A stretch of 18,608 bases of DNA from Clostridium sp. 27_14 (GCA_001916035.1 MNRQ01000035.1:1-18608), one strand, 5' to 3'; shown: positions 7,024 to 15,859, numbered from the stretch's first letter. The notes: generated by a model not told the origin, from the letters alone. A program made the numbers and translations.

Positions 7024-10000
7024 ACGACCATTCCAAAACTATATTACTATTAGTTGTCTTTATTTTTTCTGAATTTATAGTTAATGTTACTTGTTTTTCA
7101 ATTTGATATTCTTTAGGATCCTTAACTGTTTTATCCTCACCTTCAGGCGTCCTATATGTTGCAGAATTTGCTATTTTAGCCCCAGGTTTTCCTGTTACTT
7201 TTACAGTAAACTCAACTGTTTTACTATTTCCTGCTGAAATCTCTAATACTTTAGCCAATCCATTATTTGACTTCAAATCATTTAATTCTGCGGTTGTCAA
7301 ATTTGTTCCTGTTGTTAATAATGTTGTATTTTCTGGTACTTTATCTTTTACAATAGTAGTACCTGTAGCATTACCAATATTAGTTACTGTTATAACATAT
7401 TTAATTGTATCTCCATATTCTGCTACATCATTATGTTTGTTTCCTGATGCCTTTGTTATTTTACTTGATTTTGTAGCTGTAAATTCAACTTTTGATTTTG
7501 CAATAACTTTTGCATCATCTTTAGCTTCCAATGTTTTTTCATTATTATTACTATCTATATAATGACCTACTGCTGTAGCAGTATTTATAATTTCTTTACC
7601 ACCAACATTAGTATCTTCCGCTAATACTTTATAATACACTATAAATTCTTTAGTTGATGTTTCTGTGCCCTTTTCTCCTAAAACACTTATAGTTCCAACA
7701 GCATTTGTGACATTAGTTACTCCATCATTAGCAAAACTAATTTTCCTATTGTCAGTAACTTGCACATTTGTCAATGGTATGCTAGACGTATTAGTTACTA
7801 TTATTTTATATCCTACTACATCTCCTTTTTTCACTTCTGGAACTGATCCATTTGTAACTGCATTTCCATTTACACTTATTACTGTTTTTGTTAAATTAAT
7901 AGATGGCAATGTATTTATTATTTCTAGTCCATTATAAGTTACTATATAGCCATCCGGAATAGTTACTTCTTGCACAGAATAAGTAATTCTATCTGCATTA
8001 TCATCATATACTGGTACATTAACTTTTTTCTTAAAGCTATTATCTTGATTTAATATTTGATTTGGAACATTGGTCTCTATAATTTCTTCACCAACTTTTC
8101 CTATTATTTTTGCTTCAACATCTTGATGATTTTCTTTATTATCATTCCATTTTTTACTTATTTCTATTTCTTTAGTATCTGTTGGTTTTACAAATTTATT
8201 TGTTATCTCTGCTGTATATCCATTTTCTTCTGTTGGTTGAATTGTTTTTGTTTCATCTTGTTTATAAAATTTCCAATTTTCTTCTGTAGAAGCCACTTCA
8301 TTTATTGTATAAGTTATTTCATCTCCATTTTCATCATATTTCAATAAGTTTGTTATTTCTGTTTCCCATTTGTCTGGTGTTAATACTACATCACTTAATT
8401 TTTCATTATTTCTATTTAATTGCAATGTTATTCTTGTAGGTCTTTTTGCTGCCTTATTTTTATTATCATCCCAATTCTTTTTAATCTTTAATGTTATTGT
8501 TTCTTGTGAACCTATAAATTTGTTTGTTATTGTTAATGGTGTATTTTCATCATATATTACTTGATAAAATTTCGGTACTGTTAATTCTTTTGCAGAATAC
8601 TTGATTTCCTGACCATTATCATCATATTTTTGTACTTCTAATTCTTTTGTCCATTCATTTTTTATATTTCCAACTATTGCTGGTTTTTTTATTGTAATAT
8701 TCTTAGTTATTGCACTTTTTCCATCAGTTCTTGCACCCTTTATTTTAAATTCTACATCTTGACGATTTTTTTCTTGTGCTTCTGTATCATCCCAAATTTT
8801 CGTTGCAATTATTTTAGTTTTATTATTACTTGGTAATTCAAATTTATTTGTTATATCAACTTTTATGTTCCCATCATCTTTTCTAATAGGTTCATTTTTA
8901 TACGATTTATAAAATTCTGTATTTTCTAACTCCTTAACATCATAATTTATTAAAGCTCCATTTTCATCATATTTTTTCAAGCCCTTAAATTCTATTTTCT
9001 GTACACTTTCTTCTCTTTCAACTTTGACTATTTGCACAGCATTTTTCACTTCTTTTTTATTTGCAATCAATTGAAATGTAAGAGTCTCAGGTCTTCTCTG
9101 TGCTTGAATTTTATTGTCTTCCCATGTTTTATTTACAATCAAATCTATTGTCGTTTCTGGCACTTCAAATTTATTTGTTATTATCAAATCTTGTGGATTT
9201 GTATCTACATTTTTATAAAACTCTGAATTTATTTCTGGTTCTGTAGCAGAATAATTTATTAATACACCATCTTCATTATATTTTTCAACTTTAATTGTTT
9301 TCTTCCACTCTTCTTCCTTTTTATCTCCTGTTATTGTTTGATCAGGAATTGAATTTTTTAGATTTGGTGTTCCATTTATTTCAAATACTACATTTTCTGG
9401 CCTTTTACCCGCTTTATTATTGTTATCTTCCCATCTTTTTATTAATGTTATTTCTGTTTCTTTTTCATCTTCTGGAATCTCAAATGTATTTTCAAAATTA
9501 AATACTATATTATTTCCATCTACATTTTTTGAAGATTCTGTTGTATAAAATTTCAATCCCGTTCTTTTTTCTGTAATTATATATTTAATTTCATCCGCAT
9601 TTTCATCATATTTTGGTAAATCATTAATTACTTTTGTTGCATTATCTTCATTTTCCAATGTCACTTCTTGACTAAAATCTTTGCCATCACTAATTTCAAA
9701 AATAATCTGCTCTGGTCTATGTGCTTTTTGAATTTCATTATCTTTCCATTTTTTATTAATTTTTATTGAAACTGTTTCTGATGAACCAACAAATTTATTT
9801 ATTACTGTTAAGTCTTTTTCTGTCTTTTCATAAAATCTTGGCACATCTTCTTCTGTTGCTACATATTTTATTTCTTGACCATCTTGATTATATTTAGGCA
9901 TTTTCATAACTTTAGTCCATGTATTTTCATCATCTGTTTTAGAATTTTCTGTTGATAATTCCGCTTCTGCAACAGTATTTTCCCCTGTTACCTTTAACTT

Positions 10001-12109
10001 TACTTTTTCTGAACGCTTTTGAGCTTTATTATCATTATCATCCCATATTTTTGTAACTATTATTTGAGTTTCATTATCTTCAGGAACTGTAAATTTGTTT
10101 TCCACTTCTACACTCTCATTACCTTGTTCATCTGCTACTTGGCTAATTATACTTGACTTATAAAACTCATTAAGTCCTACTTCCTCTATTCCATATTTCA
10201 AAGGATTACCTTTTGCATCATATTTATTCAAATTATCAAAAACTATTATCTGAGATTTATTAGCTATATCTGCTGTTTTCACTTCTTTCTCAGTTTCTGT
10301 TACCTCTCCATTTTTAGTTAGTATAAATTTAATCTTTTCTGGTCTTTTTTGAGCCTGTATCAAATTATCTGACCATATCTTATTTACTGTTAGTGATATT
10401 TTTTCTTTTTCTGCCTCATTTGTAACTTCATTTGTTTCATTACCATCTATTATTGCTATATTTTTAACCTCAACATTTTCCCTTTCTAAGGGTTTTACTT
10501 TTACTACAAAACTTAATGTAGCTGTATTTTCACCTGCTGGTACACTCACACTTATTCCATCTTCTAAATTATTTTGTGTATATTGTGTTTCTTTATCATT
10601 AATTTTTATTGATTTTTCTACAAAAGTTGTATACTCAGATATCTTGTCTTTTACTATTGTACTTCCTTCTTTATTTCCTGAATTTGATAGTATTATTGTA
10701 TATGTTATAAATTCCTTTTCTTTAACTTTATCTTTTGGAGTATTTGCCTTCACAGCTGTAATATTTACTGTATCTGTAACATCTGGATCTGTCGGTACTT
10801 CTTCATCATCACCTATAAAAGCGACATTTGTTATTTCTCCTTTAATCTTATTTATTTTTACTGTAAACACTACTTTTGCAACACCATGAGCAGGTACCTC
10901 TATTTCTTTAATACCATTTATTAGATCTTCCGCAGTTTTATTTTTAGAAACTATTTCTTCATCTTTTAATATAGATACTTCTCCAACCATTTCTGCCTTA
11001 CCATCTGCTAATATCCCTTTTAAATCTTCATCTTTTACTGTTGTTTTACCATCTATATCACCTGTATTTCTAACTGTTATTGTATATGTAATTCTATCAT
11101 TAATCTTTGCAAGTTCTTGTATTGTCTTCCATATTTCATTAAACTCTCTTGATACTGCACTTGTTTTTTCTTGTTCTATAATTGCTGTTTTTATTTCTTC
11201 TGAAGGAGTTCCATTTGCTATTGCCATATTTGAAATAGTACCTGTTATATTTTCATTCACCCTTACTGTAAACTGTATTCCAACTGTTTCTCCTGATTTT
11301 ATATCTACATACCATTTTAAACCTATAACTTTATCATTTTCTTTTATCTTTATCGAATTATCATCTGTTTCAACATAAGTTGTATTTTCTGGTATATTAT
11401 CAGCAACCTCAATATTTTTATAATCTTCTTTTCCTGTATTTTTCACTTCCAATCTATATATTATTTCTTCTCCTGCTCTTATTAAATTAGTACCTGTTTT
11501 ACTAATTGCCATTTTATTTATTTCTATATCTTTATTATTCTCTCCTCTTATTTTTGCAGAAACATTTTCCACATCCATACTAATTGGAGTCCATCTTACT
11601 ATTTTATCATCAGTTACTTTTACGAGGTCACCTTCTGTTACTCTCCTTATTGTTGAACCTTCTATATTATCAGTTCCTTGTGAATTATTACCTTGACCAT
11701 CATTTTGTATATTACTATTTGTATTTGACAAATTTTGACCATTCATATAATTATTTGCCTGTAAATTTCTATTTTGACCATTTGCATTACTATTAATTTG
11801 TGAATTTGCATTTTGTTGATTAGTACCTTGTTGTGATTCTTCATTATTTTCATTATCATTTGTTATTCCCTCTGTTGTCAAAACTCCATTATTTTCTCCA
11901 TTTTGTTCCTGTGTTTCTTTTACTCCATTTTCTTGTACATTTATTGTTTCAGTTCCTGAACCATTTACTCCATTTTCTGAAGCTATTTCTGTTGCTTCTG
12001 ATGTTCCCTTATCTTTTAAGAACACAACCGTACCAATTATAGCAATTGCAGTCAATACTGTTACAGCCGCTATTGCTATTATGCTCTTCATGTTCAGTTT
12101 TCCTGACAT
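7010..12109 (-). CDS. Giant multidomain surface adhesin (DUF11, Cna_B repeats), frame broken in the vWA domain
   Basis: A 1699-aa extracellular protein. The ATG at 12109 has a GGGGGAA ribosome site. Residues ~9-31 are a hydrophobic signal sequence or anchor. Residues ~60-160 are an Asn/Gln/Gly-rich linker. Three DUF11-type domains follow (~190-570), each with the YxLxVxNTG...vxDxIPENTTyV pattern. Eight Cna_B-type repeats of ~100-110 residues come next, each with a [IK]W-x-D-N...RP start and a KYDENG..I.Y...E core, and then two more DUF11-type domains (NTSSIPLTNVQVTDN; NIGNATGTTIVKDKVPENTTLL). The frame ends NSNIVLEWSFDKC, where a vWA domain should continue as LVLDxSGS. Cna_B domains often carry internal isopeptide bonds that stiffen surface stalks. 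It is the last gene of an operon with a sortase and an LPxTG protein, yet no sorting signal is visible in it. It may be cell-attached through its N-terminal segment, or may have lost its end. Confidence 0.85.
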   Translation of the reverse strand: MSGKLNMKSIIAIAAVTVLTAIAIIGTVVFLKDKGTSEATEIASENGVNGSGTETINVQENGVKETQEQNGENNGVLTTEGITNDNENNEESQQGTNQQNANSQINSNANGQNRNLQANNYMNGQNLSNTNSNIQNDGQGNNSQGTDNIEGSTIRRVTEGDLVKVTDDKIVRWTPISMDVENVSAKIRGENNKDIEINKMAISKTGTNLIRAGEEIIYRLEVKNTGKEDYKNIEVADNIPENTTYVETDDNSIKIKENDKVIGLKWYVDIKSGETVGIQFTVRVNENITGTISNMAIANGTPSEEIKTAIIEQEKTSAVSREFNEIWKTIQELAKINDRITYTITVRNTGDIDGKTTVKDEDLKGILADGKAEMVGEVSILKDEEIVSKNKTAEDLINGIKEIEVPAHGVAKVVFTVKINKIKGEITNVAFIGDDEEVPTDPDVTDTVNITAVKANTPKDKVKEKEFITYTIILSNSGNKEGSTIVKDKISEYTTFVEKSIKINDKETQYTQNNLEDGISVSVPAGENTATLSFVVKVKPLERENVEVKNIAIIDGNETNEVTNEAEKEKISLTVNKIWSDNLIQAQKRPEKIKFILTKNGEVTETEKEVKTADIANKSQIIVFDNLNKYDAKGNPLKYGIEEVGLNEFYKSSIISQVADEQGNESVEVENKFTVPEDNETQIIVTKIWDDNDNKAQKRSEKVKLKVTGENTVAEAELSTENSKTDDENTWTKVMKMPKYNQDGQEIKYVATEEDVPRFYEKTEKDLTVINKFVGSSETVSIKINKKWKDNEIQKAHRPEQIIFEISDGKDFSQEVTLENEDNATKVINDLPKYDENADEIKYIITEKRTGLKFYTTESSKNVDGNNIVFNFENTFEIPEDEKETEITLIKRWEDNNNKAGKRPENVVFEINGTPNLKNSIPDQTITGDKKEEEWKKTIKVEKYNEDGVLINYSATEPEINSEFYKNVDTNPQDLIITNKFEVPETTIDLIVNKTWEDNKIQAQRRPETLTFQLIANKKEVKNAVQIVKVEREESVQKIEFKGLKKYDENGALINYDVKELENTEFYKSYKNEPIRKDDGNIKVDITNKFELPSNNKTKIIATKIWDDTEAQEKNRQDVEFKIKGARTDGKSAITKNITIKKPAIVGNIKNEWTKELEVQKYDDNGQEIKYSAKELTVPKFYQVIYDENTPLTITNKFIGSQETITLKIKKNWDDNKNKAAKRPTRITLQLNRNNEKLSDVVLTPDKWETEITNLLKYDENGDEITYTINEVASTEENWKFYKQDETKTIQPTEENGYTAEITNKFVKPTDTKEIEISKKWNDNKENHQDVEAKIIGKVGEEIIETNVPNQILNQDNSFKKKVNVPVYDDNADRITYSVQEVTIPDGYIVTYNGLEIINTLPSINLTKTVISVNGNAVTNGSVPEVKKGDVVGYKIIVTNTSSIPLTNVQVTDNRKISFANDGVTNVTNAVGTISVLGEKGTETSTKEFIVYYKVLAEDTNVGGKEIINTATAVGHYIDSNNNEKTLEAKDDAKVIAKSKVEFTATKSSKITKASGNKHNDVAEYGDTIKYVITVTNIGNATGTTIVKDKVPENTTLLTTGTNLTTAELNDLKSNNGLAKVLEISAGNSKTVEFTVKVTGKPGAKIANSATYRTPEGEDKTVKDPKEYQIEKQVTLTINSEKIKTTNSNIVLEWSFDKC
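7900..10430 (-). repeat. Eight tandem Cna_B-type protein repeats in the adhesin
   Basis: The repeats start with [KI]-W-x-D-N/T motifs encoded near 10375, 10045, 9745, 9430, 9123, 8795, 8472 and 8148, so the period is about 300-330 bp. Examples: NKIWSDNLIQAQKRPEK, NKTWEDNKIQAQRRPE, KKWNDNKENHQDVE. Most continue with a conserved KYDENG/KYNEDG turn and a FYK strand, and a linker ending in NKF. The sixth and eighth copies have lost the RP pair and are shorter. The nucleotide copies have diverged clearly, so the array is old rather than freshly amplified. Confidence 0.8.
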
Positions 12110-12130
12110 CTATTGTTCCCCCTATCTTAT

Positions 12131-12877
12131 TTATTTGTTTTCTCGTGCTTTTAAAATAAGCCTTTCCTTATTACCATTTGTACATGTTATTAATGTAACT
12201 TCCCTTACTGATTTATCATCTGTTTTCAATATGTTCACATCATTTGGATTTGTTACAAATTTGTTATAAATTTGATAATTTATTGTCTGCTTTTTCAAAT
12301 CCGTTAAATATATATTATCCCCTATCTCTAACTTCTTTGTCTTGCCAAACATTGTTCCATCATAATTGTTATGTCCAGCTATTGACAAATTTCCAAAATT
12401 ATTCACATTTTGTCCCCAATATTTCACAATCGATATTTTCATTGGTACTTTCATCTCTTCTGGTGATATTTTTACTGTTACATCTCCATTTGTATCTGTC
12501 TTATTTATAGTTATTATTGGATATTCTAATTGTATTTTTGGAATTTTTATTATTCCTATAACTTCATACCCATCAATTTTGATTTTTGTATTTTCTTGTT
12601 CTTTTGTTTCAAAACTAGTCTTTGATAAATTACTTTCGCCTTGCTCACTATCTTTTGGAGCTATTTTTGAAAATACTTCTACTATTTCTTTATTTTTTAC
12701 TTCATTTATTTGTCTTCCTCCATATTTATAAACTATGCAACATAATAAAATAATTGCCATAATACTTAATAATATAAACATTAATTTATACTTTTTTTGT
12801 TTCTTTTTCCTAGAAATTTCTTGTTTCATTATTTTATATATGTTATGCTTTATTATTTCATAAACATTTTGTTTCAT
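12131..12877 (-). CDS. Sortase (probably class D-like)
   Basis: A 248-aa membrane-anchored transpeptidase that joins LPxTG-type proteins to the cell wall. There is a basic N-terminus, one membrane helix at ~32-50 (KLMFILLSIMAIILLCCIVY), a linker and then the sortase barrel. Catalytic residues are visible: His169 in SIAGHNN, Cys232 in TLITCT and Arg239 in KERLILKA. IGIIKIPKIQLEYPI (~107-121) is the usual opening strand. The ATG overlaps the stop of the LPxTG gene by 4 bases (ATGA). A second in-frame ATG at codon 17 is possible, but the overlap favours the first. Its most likely substrate is the adjacent LPITG protein; the adhesin 21 bp downstream shows no sorting signal. Class assignment is tentative. 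Confidence 0.9.
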   Translation of the reverse strand: MKQNVYEIIKHNIYKIMKQEISRKKKQKKYKLMFILLSIMAIILLCCIVYKYGGRQINEVKNKEIVEVFSKIAPKDSEQGESNLSKTSFETKEQENTKIKIDGYEVIGIIKIPKIQLEYPIITINKTDTNGDVTVKISPEEMKVPMKISIVKYWGQNVNNFGNLSIAGHNNYDGTMFGKTKKLEIGDNIYLTDLKKQTINYQIYNKFVTNPNDVNILKTDDKSVREVTLITCTNGNKERLILKARENK

Positions 12878-13854
12878 TTATCAGCTTCTTTTTTAGCCTT
12901 TTTCATCTTAATAAATACAAAAATCATCATTACTATAGTAATTCCTAATGCTATTATTAATAAAAAACTATCACCTGTAATAGGTAATTTTGTTGTTTCT
13001 TCTACAACTTTTTGTTCTCTTTCATAAGTTGGTGTTTCTGTTTCTTTGGATATTAAAAATTTTGAATCTAATGTTACTTGATTTTCTTCTACTTTTTTGA
13101 TAAAAACTACATATTTTGAATCATTTTTTGCTTCTTTTGGTTGCTTTATTTGCATATCTTCGACTAAATTCCAATTTGATTTTGATATTAAACTACTATA
13201 TTTATTATAAAATTCTTTTGCTACATTTATTTTTTCATACATATCCATTTTACTATATTCATTTTTAATTTTTTCTGCAAGTTCCATTAAAGTTCCATAT
13301 TCATCTGTTGCTGGCATAATCTCATAAAAGTATCTTGCATTTTGATTATCTTTTATCTTTATTCCACCAACTTTAACAGTGATTTTTACTCCATTTTCAT
13401 CTGTTCTATCTTCCTGTACAAGATCTGAAATAATCTCTGTTTTTATTCTTTTACCAGTATTTTCAACTTCTTCTATCTTACTTTTTTCAAAACTTTGACT
13501 AAAATCAATTTCTTTTCCAGAAATAATAGAATTTTTTCCTTGTTTTATCCATAAATATGCAACCGGATTTTGCTTAACATTATATACACTTTTATCTATA
13601 ACAATTACTTGATTTTGTTCATCATCTTTTGCCGAATGTATATACTTTAAATCCATTTCCTTTACTGTTGGTGTATTTGATATTGCATAATTAAATTCCT
13701 CCTTTTGTAAATCTTTTACATATACTATGTATTTTTCCTCCTCTGTTTTTATTATCTGTATTGCATCTTCTTTTGTATCTGTTGCAAGAACAGCTATTGG
13801 CGTAAATATTAGAAACATTACTATTGCTGCCACGCCAATGATTTTTTTGCTCAT
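12874..13854 (-). CDS. LPxTG cell-wall-anchored surface protein
   Basis: A 326-aa exported protein. There is a signal peptide at residues 1-24 (KK, a hydrophobic core, then AVLA as a likely cleavage site) and a sorting signal of LPITG at 290-294, a hydrophobic helix at ~297-315 and a basic tail (KMKKAKKEADK). The mature part (~25-285) is Lys/Glu-rich, with no cysteines and no domain that I recognise. A central YFYEIMPATDEYGTLMELAEKI stretch and a helix-rich YEKINVAKEFYNKYSSLI follow a predicted beta-rich first half. A ribosome site (GGGGGAA) precedes the ATG. It is the first gene of the operon, overlapping the sortase gene by 4 bases, so it is the natural substrate of that sortase. It could be the wall-anchored base that holds the large adhesin; that is inference. 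Confidence 0.85.
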   Translation of the reverse strand: MSKKIIGVAAIVMFLIFTPIAVLATDTKEDAIQIIKTEEEKYIVYVKDLQKEEFNYAISNTPTVKEMDLKYIHSAKDDEQNQVIVIDKSVYNVKQNPVAYLWIKQGKNSIISGKEIDFSQSFEKSKIEEVENTGKRIKTEIISDLVQEDRTDENGVKITVKVGGIKIKDNQNARYFYEIMPATDEYGTLMELAEKIKNEYSKMDMYEKINVAKEFYNKYSSLISKSNWNLVEDMQIKQPKEAKNDSKYVVFIKKVEENQVTLDSKFLISKETETPTYEREQKVVEETTKLPITGDSFLLIIALGITIVMMIFVFIKMKKAKKEADK

Positions 13855-13867
13855 AATAATTCCCCCT

Positions 13868-13920
13868 TCTATTTACAATTTATGGAAATATTATAATATA
13901 TTTTCCAATATTTGTAAATA
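13868..13920 (-). promoter_or_regulatory. Surface-operon promoter embedded in a 53-bp interrupted palindrome
   Basis: On the minus strand TTTACA (plus 13912-13917) and a perfect TATAAT (plus 13889-13894) are 17 bp apart. The same DNA is an exactly symmetric palindrome centred on 13894: outer arms CTATTTACAA (13868-13877) and TTGTAAATAG (13911-13920), inner arms TGGAAA (13882-13887) and TTTCCA (13901-13906). One outer arm covers the -35 box and the other lies in the early leader. This suits a dimeric or tetrameric repressor that closes the promoter. Confidence 0.65.
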
Positions 13921-13943
13921 GCTTTTAATATTTTATTTTTTTA

Positions 13944-14149
13944 AGAACAAAAGCAAACATTTATAACATTTGCACTTATTTCCTATTTTCTATAATATAA
14001 TAAAAGACCTAAAAGTAGTAATATCATTAACAATAAATGATTTTACCATTCCTAAGTCTTTTTTATAAATTAACTATTATAATAGAACAAAAGCGGACAC
14101 TAATAACATTTACACTATTTAGAATATTTTAAAGTCCGCGTCTTTGTTC
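13944..14149. repeat. Non-coding paired repeat with large hairpins
   Basis: The sequence at 13944-13980 is repeated 140 bases on at 14084-14120, with 30 of 37 positions identical; both copies start AGAACAAAAGC. Each copy leads into a hairpin. The first is AAAAGAC (14002-14008) with GTCTTTT (14056-14062) and further partial pairing inside. The second is GAACAAA..GCGGAC (14085-14098) with GTCCGC..TTTGTTC (14134-14149). No open frame fills this stretch. It might be two diverged copies of a small mobile or regulatory element, or structured 3' RNA of pyk. Function unknown. Confidence 0.45.
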
Positions 14150-14155
14150 GTGCGC

Positions 14156-14235
14156 GAAAATTTATGAAATAAATTTTCTGTGCATCGTTAATTTTATATT
14201 ATAGAAAGTTCAAAAAACTTTCATAATATAAAATT
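14156..14235 (-). terminator. Two hairpins downstream of pyk
   Basis: Reading away from pyk, the first hairpin has a 20-bp stem with one bulge: AATTTTATATTAT plus GAAAGTT (14190-14210) pairs with AACTTTC plus ATAATATAAAATT (14216-14235), and it includes the pyk stop codon. The second is GAAAATTTAT-GAA-ATAAATTTTC (14156-14178), a perfect 10-bp stem. Neither has a classical T tract on the minus strand, so they may end the transcript weakly or protect its 3' end. Confidence 0.45.
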
Positions 14236-15667
14236 AGATTTTTGCAACTCCACCAACGATTTTGCTGTACTCTGCATTTTCTAATAATTTAGCTCCTCCA
14301 GAGATTACAATTAAATCTCCTTTTTCTAATATTTCTTTTTCTTTTAGTTTTTCAATTCCTACTTCTACTGTTTTATCAATATTTTCTTGTGCTTCAACAA
14401 AAATAGGTGTTACATTCCAAGCAATAGCTAATTGATTAAATGTTCTTCTATTATCTGTAATAGCCAATATTGGGCATCCAGCTCCTAATCCAGCTAATTT
14501 TCTTGCTGAATCACCTGAATGTGTATAACATACAATAGCATCTGCTTCCATATTCATAGCTGTTACACATGTTGAATATGCAATTTTTGTTTCAAAATCT
14601 GATAAATTAATATTATCATTGTTTTTAAATCTTTTCCAGTAATCTATTTCAGGTTCTACTCTTCCAGCAATTTTAACCATAGTTTTAACACATTCTACAG
14701 GATATTTACCCATAGCACATTCTCCTGAAAGCATCACAGCACTTGTTCTATCAAATATAGCATTTGCCACATCACTTGCTTCTGCTCTTGTTGGTAATGG
14801 GTTAAATGTCATTGATTCTAACATTTGTGTTGCTGTTATAGCTGGTTTATTTGCTCTATTTGATAATTTTATAAATTTCTTTTGAGCTACTGGTGGTTCT
14901 GTAAAGTCTGTTTCTGTTGCCATATCTCCACGAGCAATCATTTGAACATCTGCATTTTCCACGATTTCTTCCATGTGTTCCAAACCTTCAACATTTTCAA
15001 CTTTTGTTATTATTTTAATATCTTTTCCACCATTTTCATCTAATACTTTTCTTACTTGATCAATATCATCTTTATTTCTTGTAAATGACATTGCAACATA
15101 ATCATAATCATGTTCACAAGCTGTTTTTAAATCTTGAATATCTTTTTCTTTTAAAGCTGGTAAACGTACTGCTGTTCCTGGTAAATTTATTGTTTTTCTG
15201 CTTCCTAATCCGTTTCCATGTACTACTGTACAAACAATATCTTTTCCTACTATTTCATCTACAACTAATTCAATAGCACCATCATCAATTAATACTTTTG
15301 AACCTGGTTTTACATCATTATATAAACCTTTGTAACTTACTGATACTTTGTCTTTATCTCCTACTATATCTTCATTTACTAATGTAAATTTTTGACCATC
15401 TTCTAGTTTGATTTTTTCATTTTTTCCTGTAACTAACATTCCTGTTCTTATTTCTGGTCCTTGCATATCTAATAATAATGCTACTGGAACATTTAATTCT
15501 TTTCTTAATCTGATTATTTCTTCAGTTTTTTCTGATTGTTCATCCCAGCTTCCATGTGAATAGTTGATTCTTGTTACATTTAGTCCTGCATTTATTAATT
15601 CTTCTAATCTGTTTTCACTTGCAGGCCCTATTGTTCCTACGATTTTTGTTTTTCTTAATGTTTTCAT
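14234..15667 (-). CDS. pyk: Pyruvate kinase
   Basis: The last step of glycolysis: phosphoenolpyruvate + ADP to pyruvate + ATP, in the cytoplasm. The full-length 477-aa protein has the usual A/B/C domains and no C-terminal PEP-utiliser extension. Visible: KTKIVGTIGPASEN at the start, RINYSHG, LLDMQGPEIRTG, the B domain ~70-170, TKVEN with the catalytic Lys, MIARGD with the metal-binding Asp, ATQMLESM..PTRAEASDVANAIFD and VMLSGE. The C domain has THSGDSARKLA. Several signature positions differ from the common enzyme: GDLGVEIP is GDMATETDF here, NFSHG is NYSHG, and GETAxGxYP is GECAMGKYP. The catalytic Lys, Asp and Glu remain. A ribosome site (AAAGGAA) precedes the ATG. It lies downstream of pgi and the thioesterase on the same strand but has its own promoter. 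Confidence 0.95.
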   Translation of the reverse strand: MKTLRKTKIVGTIGPASENRLEELINAGLNVTRINYSHGSWDEQSEKTEEIIRLRKELNVPVALLLDMQGPEIRTGMLVTGKNEKIKLEDGQKFTLVNEDIVGDKDKVSVSYKGLYNDVKPGSKVLIDDGAIELVVDEIVGKDIVCTVVHGNGLGSRKTINLPGTAVRLPALKEKDIQDLKTACEHDYDYVAMSFTRNKDDIDQVRKVLDENGGKDIKIITKVENVEGLEHMEEIVENADVQMIARGDMATETDFTEPPVAQKKFIKLSNRANKPAITATQMLESMTFNPLPTRAEASDVANAIFDRTSAVMLSGECAMGKYPVECVKTMVKIAGRVEPEIDYWKRFKNNDNINLSDFETKIAYSTCVTAMNMEADAIVCYTHSGDSARKLAGLGAGCPILAITDNRRTFNQLAIAWNVTPIFVEAQENIDKTVEVGIEKLKEKEILEKGDLIVISGGAKLLENAEYSKIVGGVAKI

Positions 15668-15761
15668 TTTTTAATCAATTCCTTTCTTTTTAGACAATCA
15701 TTTTATTCTATGATACACAATATCATTAGATTTTATACTTGCCCCTTTTTTATCGACCTTT

Positions 15762-15791
15762 ATTATATCACACATAAATACATTTTTTCAA
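15762..15791 (-). promoter_or_regulatory. pyk promoter
   Basis: On the minus strand TTGAAA (plus 15786-15791) and a perfect TATAAT (plus 15762-15767) are separated by 18 bp. The leader before the pyk ATG is then about 85 nt. No clear terminator was seen between the thioesterase stop at 15860 and this promoter, so read-through from the upstream genes is possible. Confidence 0.6.
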
Positions 15792-15859
15792 CACTTTATT
15801 ACATTTTTATCTCAAAAACTACAAAATTCCCGTTCTCCTTATCAAGTTATCATAATAAA

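Noticed and set aside
7900..10430. CRISPR-like or recent tandem DNA repeats
   Set aside because: The ~300-bp periodicity is at the protein level (Cna_B domains); nucleotide copies are diverged and there are no short identical repeats with spacers.
12366..12731. 121-codon plus-strand frame opposite the sortase gene
   Set aside because: It lies fully antisense to a well-supported sortase with catalytic residues; its hydrophobic composition is the usual shadow of Lys/Glu/Asn-rich coding on the other strand.
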